A DNA stretch of 64,000 bases from Mediannikoviicoccus vaginalis (GCF_928097925.1 NZ_CAKMRI010000001.1:62001-126000), one strand, 5' to 3'; shown: positions 24,919 through 33,087, counted from the stretch's first letter. The notes: a model not told the origin generated them from the letters alone. Made by a program: numbers and translations.

Positions 24919-25845
24919 ATGGATAGAAGAAAAAGAACTCGAAGTGCAAAGAGAAAAAGACAAATTTTTAGAAATAGATTATTCCTTTCCATTTTTCTTG
25001 TGTTTCTTATTTTATTAATAAAAAATGCATTTTCTTTAGGGGGAAGGATTGAAAAGGCTTCTGAAAACCTAGATTTAATTGGAACTGCTAAGGACTATTC
25101 GGAAAGGTTTGATTCTACAGATAAAACACATCAACAAGATATAGAATATTCCGATGCAACTACAGTTGAAGGCTATATTGCGAATATTGAAAAAGCGGCA
25201 AAGATGGATAAAAACGCCAAGCTAATACTTGATAATTTAGATGAACTTCCAGAGTCCATGATTAAAATGGCGGGAAGAAATCCCGATACAATAGACTTTA
25301 TTGCAAAGTATATTGACAACAGAATAAATTATACTTACCGATATCCAAAGAAGATTTATAAAAATCTTAGGTACCCATATTATATTCAATGGGATCAAAG
25401 TTGGGGATATCAAGAGTATGGTTCTGGAATAATTGGCGATACAGGTTGTGCGCCTACATCAATTGCAATGATGCTTTCAGGAATTACTAATAGAAGGATT
25501 ACCCCAAGTGACATAGCAAAACTATCCCATGACAATGGTTATGTAGGAGACTATGGAACAAACTGGGATGTGTATCCATTTATTTCAAATGAGTATGACT
25601 TAGAGCTTAAGGACTTACAAAATAGCAAAAACAAAATAACAGAAGCGCTGGACGATGGTTATTCTGTAATTATTTCAGTTGGTCCTGGAGTTTTTACAAC
25701 GGTGTCCCATGTTATGTTAATAGTAGACTATGATGACCAGGGAAGATTTTTAATTTATGACCCAAATAGTTTACAAAATTCTGAAAAAGCTTGGGACTAT
25801 GATGAATTTAGTCAAGATATAAAGAAGATGTGGGCATTTAAGTAA
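24919..25845 (+). CDS. C39-like cysteine peptidase, membrane-anchored
   Basis: A 308-residue protein with a very basic N-terminus, one membrane segment (about residues 17-38), a spacer of roughly 100 residues, and a C39-type papain-like domain. The catalytic Cys is about residue 177 in GDTGCAPTSIAMML, and the catalytic His is in SHVMLIVDYD with a following Asp in YDPNS. No ABC transporter is attached, so this is the stand-alone C39_2 type, probably acting outside the cell. Its last base overlaps the next gene. Confidence 0.87.
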   Translation: MDRRKRTRSAKRKRQIFRNRLFLSIFLVFLILLIKNAFSLGGRIEKASENLDLIGTAKDYSERFDSTDKTHQQDIEYSDATTVEGYIANIEKAAKMDKNAKLILDNLDELPESMIKMAGRNPDTIDFIAKYIDNRINYTYRYPKKIYKNLRYPYYIQWDQSWGYQEYGSGIIGDTGCAPTSIAMMLSGITNRRITPSDIAKLSHDNGYVGDYGTNWDVYPFISNEYDLELKDLQNSKNKITEALDDGYSVIISVGPGVFTTVSHVMLIVDYDDQGRFLIYDPNSLQNSEKAWDYDEFSQDIKKMWAFK

Positions 25846-26552
25846 TGACAAGATTAAAAAAATATAAAAAAGATTTTGAATATTCATATGTGTTGGGACC
25901 TTTCCCAACTCTTGAACTAATTGATAGCAAGCCTGACATAGTTGAAAAGGTATATATATCGCCGGACTTCAACGAAATTTCAAAAGTTACAAAAAAACTT
26001 GATGAACTTTCCATAGCATATGAAATTTCACAGGACAATTTAAATAGAATTTCATTAAAGAAGAAAGAATACATGGCGGCTACATTTAAAAAATATGCCA
26101 GCCAAATAAAAAGGGGAAGTAATCACATTATCCTCGATAGGATTTCAGACATGGGTAACCTTGGAACCATTCTAAGAACCATGACGGGATTTGGATACAA
26201 AGATGTAGCCCTAATTGGAAATTGTTGTGATATATATAACCCTAAAGTAGTAAGGGGCTCCATGGGATCATTTTTTAAAATTAATTTTGAAAACTTTTCG
26301 AACCTTGAAGAGTATCGTAGTCTTCATGAAAATAAAATATATGCATTCATGCTAGACGAAAGTGCAAAACTTTTGAAAGATGTAAGTTTTTCGAAAAACT
26401 ATGCACTGGCATTTGGTAATGAGGGCAGTGGCCTTGGAGAAGAATATGAAGCTTTTGATATAAACAAAGTGATTATTCCTCAAAGTGAAGAGGTGGACTC
26501 TCTTAACTTGACAATTGCTGCAGCTGTTGCAATGTATGAAGCAAAAAAATAA
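25845..26552 (+). CDS. SpoU/TrmH-family RNA 2'-O-methyltransferase
   Basis: A 235-residue SPOUT methyltransferase. A short N-terminal substrate-binding region precedes motif 1 (DRISDMGNLGTILRTM), motif 2 (LAFGNEGSGL) and motif 3 (SLNLTIAAAVAMYEA), which form the knotted SAM site. It likely methylates a ribose in rRNA. The ATG overlaps the peptidase stop. It is convergent with the double-cubane reductase gene and shares a terminator. Confidence 0.92.
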   Translation: MTRLKKYKKDFEYSYVLGPFPTLELIDSKPDIVEKVYISPDFNEISKVTKKLDELSIAYEISQDNLNRISLKKKEYMAATFKKYASQIKRGSNHIILDRISDMGNLGTILRTMTGFGYKDVALIGNCCDIYNPKVVRGSMGSFFKINFENFSNLEEYRSLHENKIYAFMLDESAKLLKDVSFSKNYALAFGNEGSGLGEEYEAFDINKVIIPQSEEVDSLNLTIAAAVAMYEAKK

Positions 26553-26577
26553 TTCCCTCATGCGAGGGAATTTTTTT
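26551..26577. terminator. Bidirectional intrinsic terminator
   Basis: TTCCCTC/GAGGGAA stem with loop ATGC; seven T follow on + and an A-rich flank gives U residues on -. It overlaps the last codon of the minus-strand gene. Confidence 0.85.
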
Positions 26578-27724
26578 ATAGCATTTCTATGAAAGCTGCT
26601 ATTCTTGTATTTAATTGACCGATATCTGATTGGCCGTAGTCTGTTTCAACGGAGATGTAAGGTATATTCTTTTCGTTATTAACAAAGTTTTTAATACTTA
26701 GCGATTCAACTTGGAATGGTTGGCAAGCTTGAAGGTGCATATCAACTACTCCATCAACTTTGAATTGGTCAATAAGTCTTGATAGAAGTTCCTTTCTATT
26801 TGGATTAGGCGACATACATGCACAACCTATTTGTAAATATTTTTCTGCCATTGCAGCAATTGGGTCACCAGTATCTTCTTCAACGTTCTTGTCGATTGCC
26901 TTTGCGCCGCCGCAGTTTTCATATGAAACTACGATACCACCGTTATTTTCAACGGCTTCAATTACTTTTTCAGTTGCTCCACCAATAGGACATCCTGTAA
27001 TTAATATTCTCTTCTTACCAGTAATCTTTTTGCTTTCAGCTAAAACTTGTTCCTTTAGAGCTTTAATTTCTTTAGGTATCTTATGTTTATCAAATTCAAA
27101 AGTAATACCATTTAGTACATGCCAAAGCTCAAGGCCAGTACATGGAAGTTCATCAGCTTCCATTATTTCGTAAAAATCTTTTACAGCAGATCTTTCTGCA
27201 TTTTTAACCTTTATAGCTTCTTCTAGATCTTCGTCAGTAATTTTTACATCAAAAGTATTTTCAATAATCTCCTTGGTTTCCCTTATTTGGTTTGCCCAAA
27301 GTTTTAATCCATCTTCGGAATACTTGTTTGGAAGTTCCATAACATGAGTTGGTCTAATCTCACCAAGATATTCGTACATCTTCTTTTTACCATCACAAGT
27401 AGTTTCTCCAATAATCATGTCAGAGAAAAAGAAGAAAGGACATTTGTCAGTCATAGCAAATCCATAACTTGATTTAATAAGTGGACAAAGATTTGAAGGT
27501 AAATGTCTTTCCGCATCTGAAATAGTCTCATCAGAAGTAGAACATAGAGAAACAGAAGTTGCTCCTGCTGCTACAGCTAGTTCTTGTGGGAAAAATGTAC
27601 AGAAAGTTCCAATTAGAGGAATCCCTTTTTCCTTTTGTTCCTTTACCTTTATAAATGCATTTTGTCTACCTTCCGCGAAATCTTTAAAAATTTCGGGTAG
27701 TTCTTTTCTTATATCTACAGTCAT
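26576..27724 (-). CDS. Double-cubane-cluster anaerobic reductase (2-hydroxyacyl-CoA dehydratase-like)
   Basis: A 382-residue protein of the HgdB/BcrC-like family, with cysteines at residues 42, 61, 80, 95, 110, 195, 245, 271, 301, 303 and 334. FCTFFPQELAVAAGA, NLCPLIKSSYGF, KCPFFFFSD and GETTCDGKKKMYEYL match the double-cubane proteins shown to hold an [8Fe-9S] cluster and to need an ATP-driven activator. No activator ATPase is adjacent. Its promoter is TTGATT-16-TATAAT (27783-27756), giving a short leader of about 25 nt with a G-run ribosome binding site AAAAGGGG. That leader is exactly complementary over 14 nt to the candidate small RNA at 28563. Confidence 0.88.
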   Translation of the reverse strand: MTVDIRKELPEIFKDFAEGRQNAFIKVKEQKEKGIPLIGTFCTFFPQELAVAAGATSVSLCSTSDETISDAERHLPSNLCPLIKSSYGFAMTDKCPFFFFSDMIIGETTCDGKKKMYEYLGEIRPTHVMELPNKYSEDGLKLWANQIRETKEIIENTFDVKITDEDLEEAIKVKNAERSAVKDFYEIMEADELPCTGLELWHVLNGITFEFDKHKIPKEIKALKEQVLAESKKITGKKRILITGCPIGGATEKVIEAVENNGGIVVSYENCGGAKAIDKNVEEDTGDPIAAMAEKYLQIGCACMSPNPNRKELLSRLIDQFKVDGVVDMHLQACQPFQVESLSIKNFVNNEKNIPYISVETDYGQSDIGQLNTRIAAFIEML

Positions 27725-27755
27725 TTAAAACACCCCTTTTCATTATTACAAGAAC

Positions 27756-27783
27756 ATTATATAACAAATATTAAAAAAATCAA
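27756..27783 (-). promoter_or_regulatory. Promoter of the double-cubane reductase
   Basis: On the minus strand TTGATT (27783-27778), a 16-nt spacer and TATAAT (27761-27756), predicting a start near 27749 and a very short leader. Confidence 0.7.
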
Positions 27784-27832
27784 TAAAAACAAAAGTAGGT
27801 TATTGTGCTAAACTATTATTGAGGAGGTAGTG

Positions 27833-28513
27833 ATGTATAAAGCATTTGTATTTGACTTAGATGGAACTTTAATTGATAGCCTTGAAAGTATAGGCAATTT
27901 ATTTAATACTCATTTAGAAAAAATGGGTTACGCTCCATGCGATATGAAACTCTATAATGAATTTGTCGGTGGGGGAGCAAAGGTACTTGCCATAAGAGCA
28001 TTTAATTACATTAATGAAAGAGATAATTTAAACTTAGATGAAGAGGGGATAATGAAAAAGGTTGAAGAAATTCTTCCAGATTATCTATATGATTACAATA
28101 ATAGAGATGATAGAACAACAAAACCATATGAAAATATAGTCCAGTCCTTGACAAAACTTAAAAAAGAGGGAAAGGTATTAGCAGTTTGCACTAACAAACC
28201 ATTATCTGCAGCGGTGAATGTTTTAGATAATATTTTTGGGGAAAATTTCTTTGATTATATCTTTGCAGATAATAAAAAAATAAAACTTAAACCAGAAACC
28301 GATATGGTAGATGAATTAAAAAGAGTTTCGGGTTTGAAGGATGAAGAGATGATTTACTTTGGAGATACCTGCACAGATATGAAGACGGCAGTTAAATCAA
28401 ATATATTTCCAGTGGGAGTAACATGGGGGTTTAGAACAGAAGAAGAGCTTTTAGAAAGTGGAGCAAAGGCAATAATACACAAACCAGAAGAAATTTTAAA
28501 ATTTTTAAAATAA
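27833..28513 (+). CDS. HAD-family hydrolase (phosphoglycolate-phosphatase-like)
   Basis: A 226-residue HAD phosphatase: FDLDGTLIDS (nucleophile Asp and acid Asp) at about residues 6-15, a helical cap, AVCTNKP for motif II, a conserved Lys, and YFGDTCTDM as motif IV. It resembles Gph-type enzymes, though the substrate is open. AGGAGG (27822-27827) supports ATG 27833; a GTG three bases earlier is possible. No own terminator is visible before the candidate small RNA promoter about 15 nt after its stop. Confidence 0.9.
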   Translation: MYKAFVFDLDGTLIDSLESIGNLFNTHLEKMGYAPCDMKLYNEFVGGGAKVLAIRAFNYINERDNLNLDEEGIMKKVEEILPDYLYDYNNRDDRTTKPYENIVQSLTKLKKEGKVLAVCTNKPLSAAVNVLDNIFGENFFDYIFADNKKIKLKPETDMVDELKRVSGLKDEEMIYFGDTCTDMKTAVKSNIFPVGVTWGFRTEEELLESGAKAIIHKPEEILKFLK

Positions 28514-28523
28514 ATTTTAAAAA

Positions 28524-28542
28524 GGTATTGACAATCATTATC
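28524..28542 (+). promoter_or_regulatory. Fur-box-like operator overlapping the promoter of the candidate small RNA
   Basis: The 19 bases at 28524-28542 match the classical Fur box GATAATGATAATCATTATC at 16 positions. The site covers the -35 element and the start of the spacer, which is where a repressor would block RNA polymerase. Confidence 0.65.
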
Positions 28543-28556
28543 AGCGATGGTAATAT
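28528..28556 (+). promoter_or_regulatory. Near-consensus promoter with no downstream protein gene
   Basis: TTGACA (28528-28533), exactly 17 nt, then TAATAT (28551-28556). Predicted start about 28563. This is one of the best promoter matches in the window. Confidence 0.75.
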
Positions 28557-28562
28557 AAATAC

Positions 28563-28653
28563 AGATAATAATTCAAAACACCCCTTTTGAAAATATCTTA
28601 TGGATTTATTTAATCCAAATACAGGCGGAAACCCCTTAACCGCCTGTTTTTTT
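28563..28653 (+). ncRNA. Candidate Fur-controlled small RNA with two C-rich hairpin loops
   Basis: About 91 nt from the predicted start to the end of an intrinsic terminator. Hairpin 1 (28572-28591) has a 7-bp stem and the loop CACCCC. Hairpin 2 (28621-28647) has an 8-bp stem ACAGGCGG/CCGCCTGT with an 11-nt loop containing ACCCCTTAA, followed by seven T. C-rich loops that pair with ribosome binding sites are typical of Gram-positive trans-acting sRNAs such as FsrA. Bases 28575-28588 are exactly complementary to the leader of the double-cubane reductase. The alternative is that hairpin 2 is just the terminator of the HAD gene. I know no named family for it. The rest of the gap, 28654-28782, shows nothing I can call. 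Confidence 0.6.
28621..28653 (+). terminator. Intrinsic terminator of the candidate small RNA
   Basis: 8-bp GC-rich stem with an 11-nt C-rich loop and a run of seven T. It could also end read-through from the HAD gene. Confidence 0.88.
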
Positions 28654-28782
28654 ATTTCTAATTTCTAGTCTTCAAACTTTCATCAGATATACATGAGAGA
28701 TGTAGTGAGTCGAAGTTTCTTAATGAAATGACAACATTTTTAGAATCCATACGTGTAATAAAATGTAAGCCCACAAAACAAA

Positions 28783-28817
28783 ATTAAAAAAATAGAAGAA
28801 AATCTACAAGATTTTCT
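28783..28817 (-). terminator. Intrinsic terminator of the DUF523-Maf-chorismate mutase operon
   Basis: 9-bp stem AGAAAATCT/AGATTTTCT with a 3-nt loop; on the minus strand it is followed within a few bases by a run of seven U. Confidence 0.75.
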
Positions 28818-28846
28818 CCATCTTTTCTAACCTCTCACTTCTTTTA

Positions 28847-29257
28847 TTATATGCTAATAACTTCTATTCCATTTTCTTGAAGTATTCTAGTTGCAATGCC
28901 ATTTCCATCTACTAGTACTCCAGAAAAACTTCCGTCATAAATCTTTCCCTTACCGCATGATGGGCTCTTAGCTTTTAAAAAGGCTTTTTTTATTTTATAC
29001 ATTTTGCAAAGTTTTAAAGCTTCGTTGGCTCCATATAAAAAATCTTCTGTTAAGTCAACGCCATCAATATTATAAACCTTTCCATCTTTTATCTCACAAG
29101 GTTTTCGTGGTGTTGGGAGTCCTGCAGCCTGTTCGGGACAAAATGGAATAACATTGTACTTGGAATTTAATTCATCAAAAATATTTTTTGAACTTTTCTT
29201 ATCATATCTGGTGTTAAGTCCAATTAAGCATGAACTAACTAGTACATTTTCCTTCAT
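28847..29257 (-). CDS. DUF523 family protein
   Basis: A 136-residue protein with the DUF523 signatures: SSCLIGLNTRYD near the start, PFCPEQAAGLPTPRKPCEI in the middle and KAKSPSCGKGKIYDG later, a set of conserved cysteines that suggests an iron-sulfur or metal site. The biochemical role is not established. Its ATG overlaps the stop of the Maf gene by 4 nt in the arrangement ATGA, so the two are translationally coupled. Confidence 0.9.
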   Translation of the reverse strand: MKENVLVSSCLIGLNTRYDKKSSKNIFDELNSKYNVIPFCPEQAAGLPTPRKPCEIKDGKVYNIDGVDLTEDFLYGANEALKLCKMYKIKKAFLKAKSPSCGKGKIYDGSFSGVLVDGNGIATRILQENGIEVISI

Positions 29258-29910
29258 AGCTTTATACTCCTTAAAATCTTTGTAATGGGAAGTCCCACAA
29301 TATTGTAATAGTCTCCATAAATTGAGTCTATAAGAACTTTGTCCACTTCCTTTATATTGTAGGAACCAGCCTTATCTAGTGGTGATTTGGAATTTACATA
29401 ATCTTCTATAAATTTATTTACAAAATCACTTTCTTCTACAAACTTAACCCCAGAGACAACATAGTAGAGCATATAGTCCTTAGGATTATTTAATAGACAT
29501 ACGGCGGTACAAACATAGTGGAGATTACCGAGAAGGGAATGGATTGTGTCTTTAGCGTCATTTAAGTCATGGGGTTTACCTAAAATTTTATCTTCAGTAA
29601 CCACAACGGTATCAGCAGATAGAATTAAACCGTCATCTTTCTTTTTGTGCACAGCAAGGGCCTTTTGGAAAGAAACCTCTGCAGTTGTAAGAAAACTATT
29701 TTTTAGAAAATCGTAATTTAATGTTTTTGAAAAATTTTCTATTATGGAATTTTCGTCAATCTCTGGTTTTATTATTTCGAAGTCGTCTATAAATTTTGAC
29801 ATGAGTTCAACACGCCTTGGAGAAGATGATCCAAGAATAAAATTGTCGAATTCAAATCCATCATGGTTTTTAATTATAAAGGTACCAATATTGTCTAAAT
29901 TTAAATTCAT
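29254..29910 (-). CDS. Maf-family nucleoside triphosphate pyrophosphatase
   Basis: A 218-residue Maf protein, slightly longer than usual because of an N-terminal extension of about 22 residues. FILGSSSPRRVELM, the catalytic LSADTVV motif, and the C-terminal DKAGSYNIKEVD and YYNIVGLP motifs are present. Maf enzymes hydrolyse dTTP/UTP and modified nucleotides, often linked to cell division arrest. It overlaps the chorismate mutase gene by one base and DUF523 by four. Confidence 0.92.
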   Translation of the reverse strand: MNLNLDNIGTFIIKNHDGFEFDNFILGSSSPRRVELMSKFIDDFEIIKPEIDENSIIENFSKTLNYDFLKNSFLTTAEVSFQKALAVHKKKDDGLILSADTVVVTEDKILGKPHDLNDAKDTIHSLLGNLHYVCTAVCLLNNPKDYMLYYVVSGVKFVEESDFVNKFIEDYVNSKSPLDKAGSYNIKEVDKVLIDSIYGDYYNIVGLPITKILRSIKL

Positions 29911-30173
29911 TACTTGAGATCTCCTTGAAATTCTTTTGAAATTCTTAAAATGTTTTGAAATAAATCTTTAGAGTACTTAAAATACTCTTCAGGAGTTTCA
30001 CTTTTTAATTTCGAAAAAATTTTATCTTCTCTATTTTTATCTAAAATATCTATCTTGTTTAATTTTTTTTCTTCTCGTATATGACTAACTACTTCCAGTC
30101 TTTTTATAAATAGTTTGTTGAGTTCTTCGTCAATTGAATCAACTTCAGCTCTTAAGTTTTCTAAATTTTTCAT
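29910..30173 (-). CDS. Chorismate mutase, AroQ class
   Basis: An 87-residue stand-alone AroQ-type chorismate mutase, all-helical, with LRAEVDSIDEELNKLFIKRLEVVSHI holding the first active-site arginine and the Lys/Arg pair, and NREDKIF with the second. It turns chorismate into prephenate for phenylalanine and tyrosine. It lies about 18 kb from the shikimate operon. GGAGG precedes its ATG. Divergent from fba. Confidence 0.88.
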   Translation of the reverse strand: MKNLENLRAEVDSIDEELNKLFIKRLEVVSHIREEKKLNKIDILDKNREDKIFSKLKSETPEEYFKYSKDLFQNILRISKEFQGDLK

Positions 30174-30273
30174 AGCGGCCTCCTAAATAAATTATAACAT
30201 AGTCGGTGTTTTGATTGATGTAGATTTATCCGGGGTATGTTATGATATAGTTAGAAAATATTAGGAGGTAAAC

Positions 30274-31137
30274 ATGTTAGTATCAGCAAAAGAAATGTTA
30301 GACAAAGCTTATAGCGAAAATTATGCAGTTGGACAATTCAATATTAACAACTTGGAGTGGACAAGAGCAATTCTTGAAACTGCAGAAGAACTTAAATCAC
30401 CAGTTATCTTAGGAGTATCTGAAGGTGCTGCAAGATACATGGTAGGATTTAAAACAGTTGTTAAAATGGTTGAAGGAATGGTAGAGGAATTAAATATTAC
30501 AGTTCCCGTTGCGATTCACCTTGATCATGGTACTTATGAAGGAGCAAAAAAAGCTATTGAAGCAGGCTTTACTTCTGTAATGTTTGATGGATCTTCCTAT
30601 CCAATTGAAGAAAATGTCGAAAAGACAAAAGAAATAGTTGAAATTGCACACAGCCAAGGTATTTCTGTGGAAGCAGAAGTAGGAGCTATTGGTGGAGAAG
30701 AAGATGGAGTTGTAGGAAGCGGAGAAATCGCCGACCCTAAAGAATGTAAGATGATAGCAAATCTTGGAATAGATTTCTTAGCTGCAGGAATTGGAAATAT
30801 CCACGGAGTTTATCCTGAAAACTGGAAGGGACTAGACTTTGAAGCTCTAGAAAATATTAAGACAGAAGTTGGAAAGATGCCACTAGTACTTCATGGAGGT
30901 ACTGGAATACCTGCTGATATGATTAAAAGAGGTATCGAACTTGGAGTTTCTAAAATAAATGTAAACACTGAATGCCAATTAGAGTTTGCAAAGGAAACTA
31001 GAAAATATATTGAAGATGGCCTGGACAAAGTTGGTAAGGGATTTGACCCAAGAAAATTGTTAAAACCAGGTACTGAAGGAATAAAAAGAGTAGTTAAAGA
31101 AAAAATGGAACTATTTGGTTCAGTTAACAAAGCATAA
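30274..31137 (+). CDS. fba: Class II fructose-1,6-bisphosphate aldolase
   Basis: A 287-residue zinc aldolase splitting fructose-1,6-bisphosphate in glycolysis. Zinc and substrate motifs are HLDHGTYEGAKKAIEAGFTSVMFDGS, EAEVGAIGG, and the later VLHGGTGIP histidine. Family members for tagatose or ketose bisphosphate are similar, so sugar specificity is probable and not certain. AGGAGG precedes the ATG. A separate gene with its own promoter region (TGTTATGAT near 30238). Confidence 0.93.
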   Translation: MLVSAKEMLDKAYSENYAVGQFNINNLEWTRAILETAEELKSPVILGVSEGAARYMVGFKTVVKMVEGMVEELNITVPVAIHLDHGTYEGAKKAIEAGFTSVMFDGSSYPIEENVEKTKEIVEIAHSQGISVEAEVGAIGGEEDGVVGSGEIADPKECKMIANLGIDFLAAGIGNIHGVYPENWKGLDFEALENIKTEVGKMPLVLHGGTGIPADMIKRGIELGVSKINVNTECQLEFAKETRKYIEDGLDKVGKGFDPRKLLKPGTEGIKRVVKEKMELFGSVNKA

Positions 31138-31223
31138 TCTTAAAAATAAATATAAATTAACAAATTCTAAAATAACTGATATAATTAAGATGTGTAAAAT
31201 AAAATTATATCAGGAGGATTAAG

Positions 31224-31550
31224 ATGAAATACGAAAAAGAGTATGAAGAACAAAATCAAAGAATGGGTTATTTAATGGAAAACTCCAAACTTACATCTGC
31301 AGTTATGGGTTCAGTTGGTGCAAACATGAAAGATGGAGCACTAAGCTTAAAAGAAAAAGAATGTGTTATGTTAGGTATTGCAATAGCAATTAGATGCCAT
31401 GACTGTATAAGAGCACATGCTAAAAACTGCAAGGACGTAGGACTTACTGAAGAAGAAATAATTGAAGTTGTAGAAGCTGCAGTTGCCATGGGTGGAGGAC
31501 CTTCTTTTGCATTTGGCTCATATGCATTAGATGTATTTAGAAATTTATAA
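31224..31550 (+). CDS. Carboxymuconolactone decarboxylase/AhpD-like protein
   Basis: A 108-residue all-helical protein of the CMD family with a CxxC-plus-His motif (RCHDCIRAHAK), the redox-active centre in AhpD-like members, and a VEAAVAMGGGPSFAFG helix. It may be a small thiol peroxidase or disulfide reductase; no AhpC gene lies nearby. AGGAGG precedes the start, and a bidirectional terminator follows. Confidence 0.88.
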   Translation: MKYEKEYEEQNQRMGYLMENSKLTSAVMGSVGANMKDGALSLKEKECVMLGIAIAIRCHDCIRAHAKNCKDVGLTEEEIIEVVEAAVAMGGGPSFAFGSYALDVFRNL

Positions 31551-31554
31551 AAAT

Positions 31555-31586
31555 AAAAACGGCTCTCATATGAGGGCCGTTATTTT
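31555..31586. terminator. Bidirectional intrinsic terminator
   Basis: Long nearly perfect palindrome (AACGGC to GCCGTT, with CTCATATGAG core), A-rich before and TTATTTT after; serves the CMD gene and the convergent MATE gene. Confidence 0.85.
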
Positions 31587-32967
31587 AATGCTGATTTAAA
31601 CTTTCAAGTTCAATCTCTTTATTCAACAGTTTTAATTCTTTTAGCATAAATGCAAGGGTCAATAAAAACGAAATCACATCTGAAATCGGATAGGTCAACC
31701 AAACTCCATTAAGTCCTAAAAATCTTGGGGCAATTATTAAAACTGGTAAAAGTACTAGTAACTGACGTGACAGTGATAAAACAATTCCTCTAACTGCCTT
31801 GCCCGTTGCTTGGAAGTAGTTTGCAGAAATAATTTGGAAACCTACAACTGGATTTGCAAGGGAGCTTAACCTTAAACATGAAACCGCTCCTGGCATTACC
31901 TTGTCGATGTCCTTTGCGTTCATTATAAATGCCTTTATCAACGTTTCTGGTATAAACATCATGGCAAGGTAGGTCAATGTCATATAAATTGTTGCAACTA
32001 TGCAGGCGAGCTTAAAGGCCTCCTTAACTCTGTCGTGCTTCTTGGCACCGTAGTTAAATCCGATAATAGGTTGACTTCCCTGGTTAAGTCCAAACACCGG
32101 CATAAAGGCTAGTGTGGAAATACTATGCATTATTCCCATGGCTGCAATTGCCTGGTCATCGCCATAGTGATTTACTTGAAGGTTAAACACTACAATTACT
32201 AAAGACGCTGCAATTTGCATTCCAAATGGTGCAAGCCCCAGGGCTACTATCTCTTTCACAACAGGAAGTTCAAATCTTAAATTCTCTCTCTTTAGTTTTA
32301 GTGAAGTCTTCTTTCCTAAGAAGAATGCAAATACCCAAATCATTGATAGGAATTGACCAACAATAGTTGCTAGGGCCGCACCCTTGACACCCATGCCCAT
32401 CACAATTACAAATACATAGTCTAGAATAATATTTGTAATGGCACCGATTAACATGGTACCCATGGCAGTTGAAGGACTACCTTCACCCCTTATGAAGAAG
32501 TTCATACCAAAGCCAAGCAACTGTGCTGGTATACCTATTGCTAATATTGACAAGTATTCAGTTGCTATTGGAAGAAGTGCTTCACTGGATCCAAGTTTTC
32601 TAAGGATTGCTTCAGGAAATAATAATAGTACAGTAGTTAGTACAACCGATAGTACAAATTGAAGCGTGAAGGACTGTCCAAGTATCTTTTCCGATTGCTT
32701 TATTCTTCCCTGTCCCATTCTTATTGATGAAAGGGAGTTACCTCCCATACCAATTAGCATTGAAAATGCCATTATAATTAAACTTACTGGATAAGTTAGA
32801 TGAACTCCTGCTATTGCAAGAGAGCTTACCTGTCCTAAGAATATTTTATCAATTACATTGTATAGGGCGTTGACCAACATCCCTACAATGGCAGGCACTG
32901 AAAACTTTATTAATAACTTTTTTACATCTTCCTCACCAAGTAATTTATTTTTATCAATTTTCTCCAT
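31585..32967 (-). CDS. MATE-family efflux transporter (MepA type)
   Basis: A 460-residue membrane protein with 12 hydrophobic helices, starting GEEDVKKLLIKFSVPAIVGMLVNALYNVIDKIFLGQ, a typical MATE opening, with the related second half after about residue 230. It would export drugs or cationic metabolites with a Na+ or H+ gradient. The start is placed at 32967 because GGGGTGA is correctly spaced there and the hydrophobic core begins afterwards; the longer frame adds 14 unlikely residues. A second, distinct MATE gene is at 43716. Confidence 0.92.
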   Translation of the reverse strand: MEKIDKNKLLGEEDVKKLLIKFSVPAIVGMLVNALYNVIDKIFLGQVSSLAIAGVHLTYPVSLIIMAFSMLIGMGGNSLSSIRMGQGRIKQSEKILGQSFTLQFVLSVVLTTVLLLFPEAILRKLGSSEALLPIATEYLSILAIGIPAQLLGFGMNFFIRGEGSPSTAMGTMLIGAITNIILDYVFVIVMGMGVKGAALATIVGQFLSMIWVFAFFLGKKTSLKLKRENLRFELPVVKEIVALGLAPFGMQIAASLVIVVFNLQVNHYGDDQAIAAMGIMHSISTLAFMPVFGLNQGSQPIIGFNYGAKKHDRVKEAFKLACIVATIYMTLTYLAMMFIPETLIKAFIMNAKDIDKVMPGAVSCLRLSSLANPVVGFQIISANYFQATGKAVRGIVLSLSRQLLVLLPVLIIAPRFLGLNGVWLTYPISDVISFLLTLAFMLKELKLLNKEIELESLNQH

Positions 32968-33087
32968 AATTTCACCCCACAAATAATAAAATTCTCCTAT
33001 AAAACACAATAATAAATTCTATCACAAAGTTTGGTATATTACAAAGAAAAAGGGTAATAATAACAATAATAATGGAGGGTTAATAAA

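Noticed and set aside
28600-28668. 22-codon reading frame inside the candidate small RNA (begins MDLFNPN)
   Set aside because: No Shine-Dalgarno sequence, and it runs through the terminator stem and U-tract, so translation is unlikely.
28654-28782. Possible gene remnant or repeat after the candidate small RNA
   Set aside because: No frame, repeat or hairpin of convincing quality; appears to be plain spacer.
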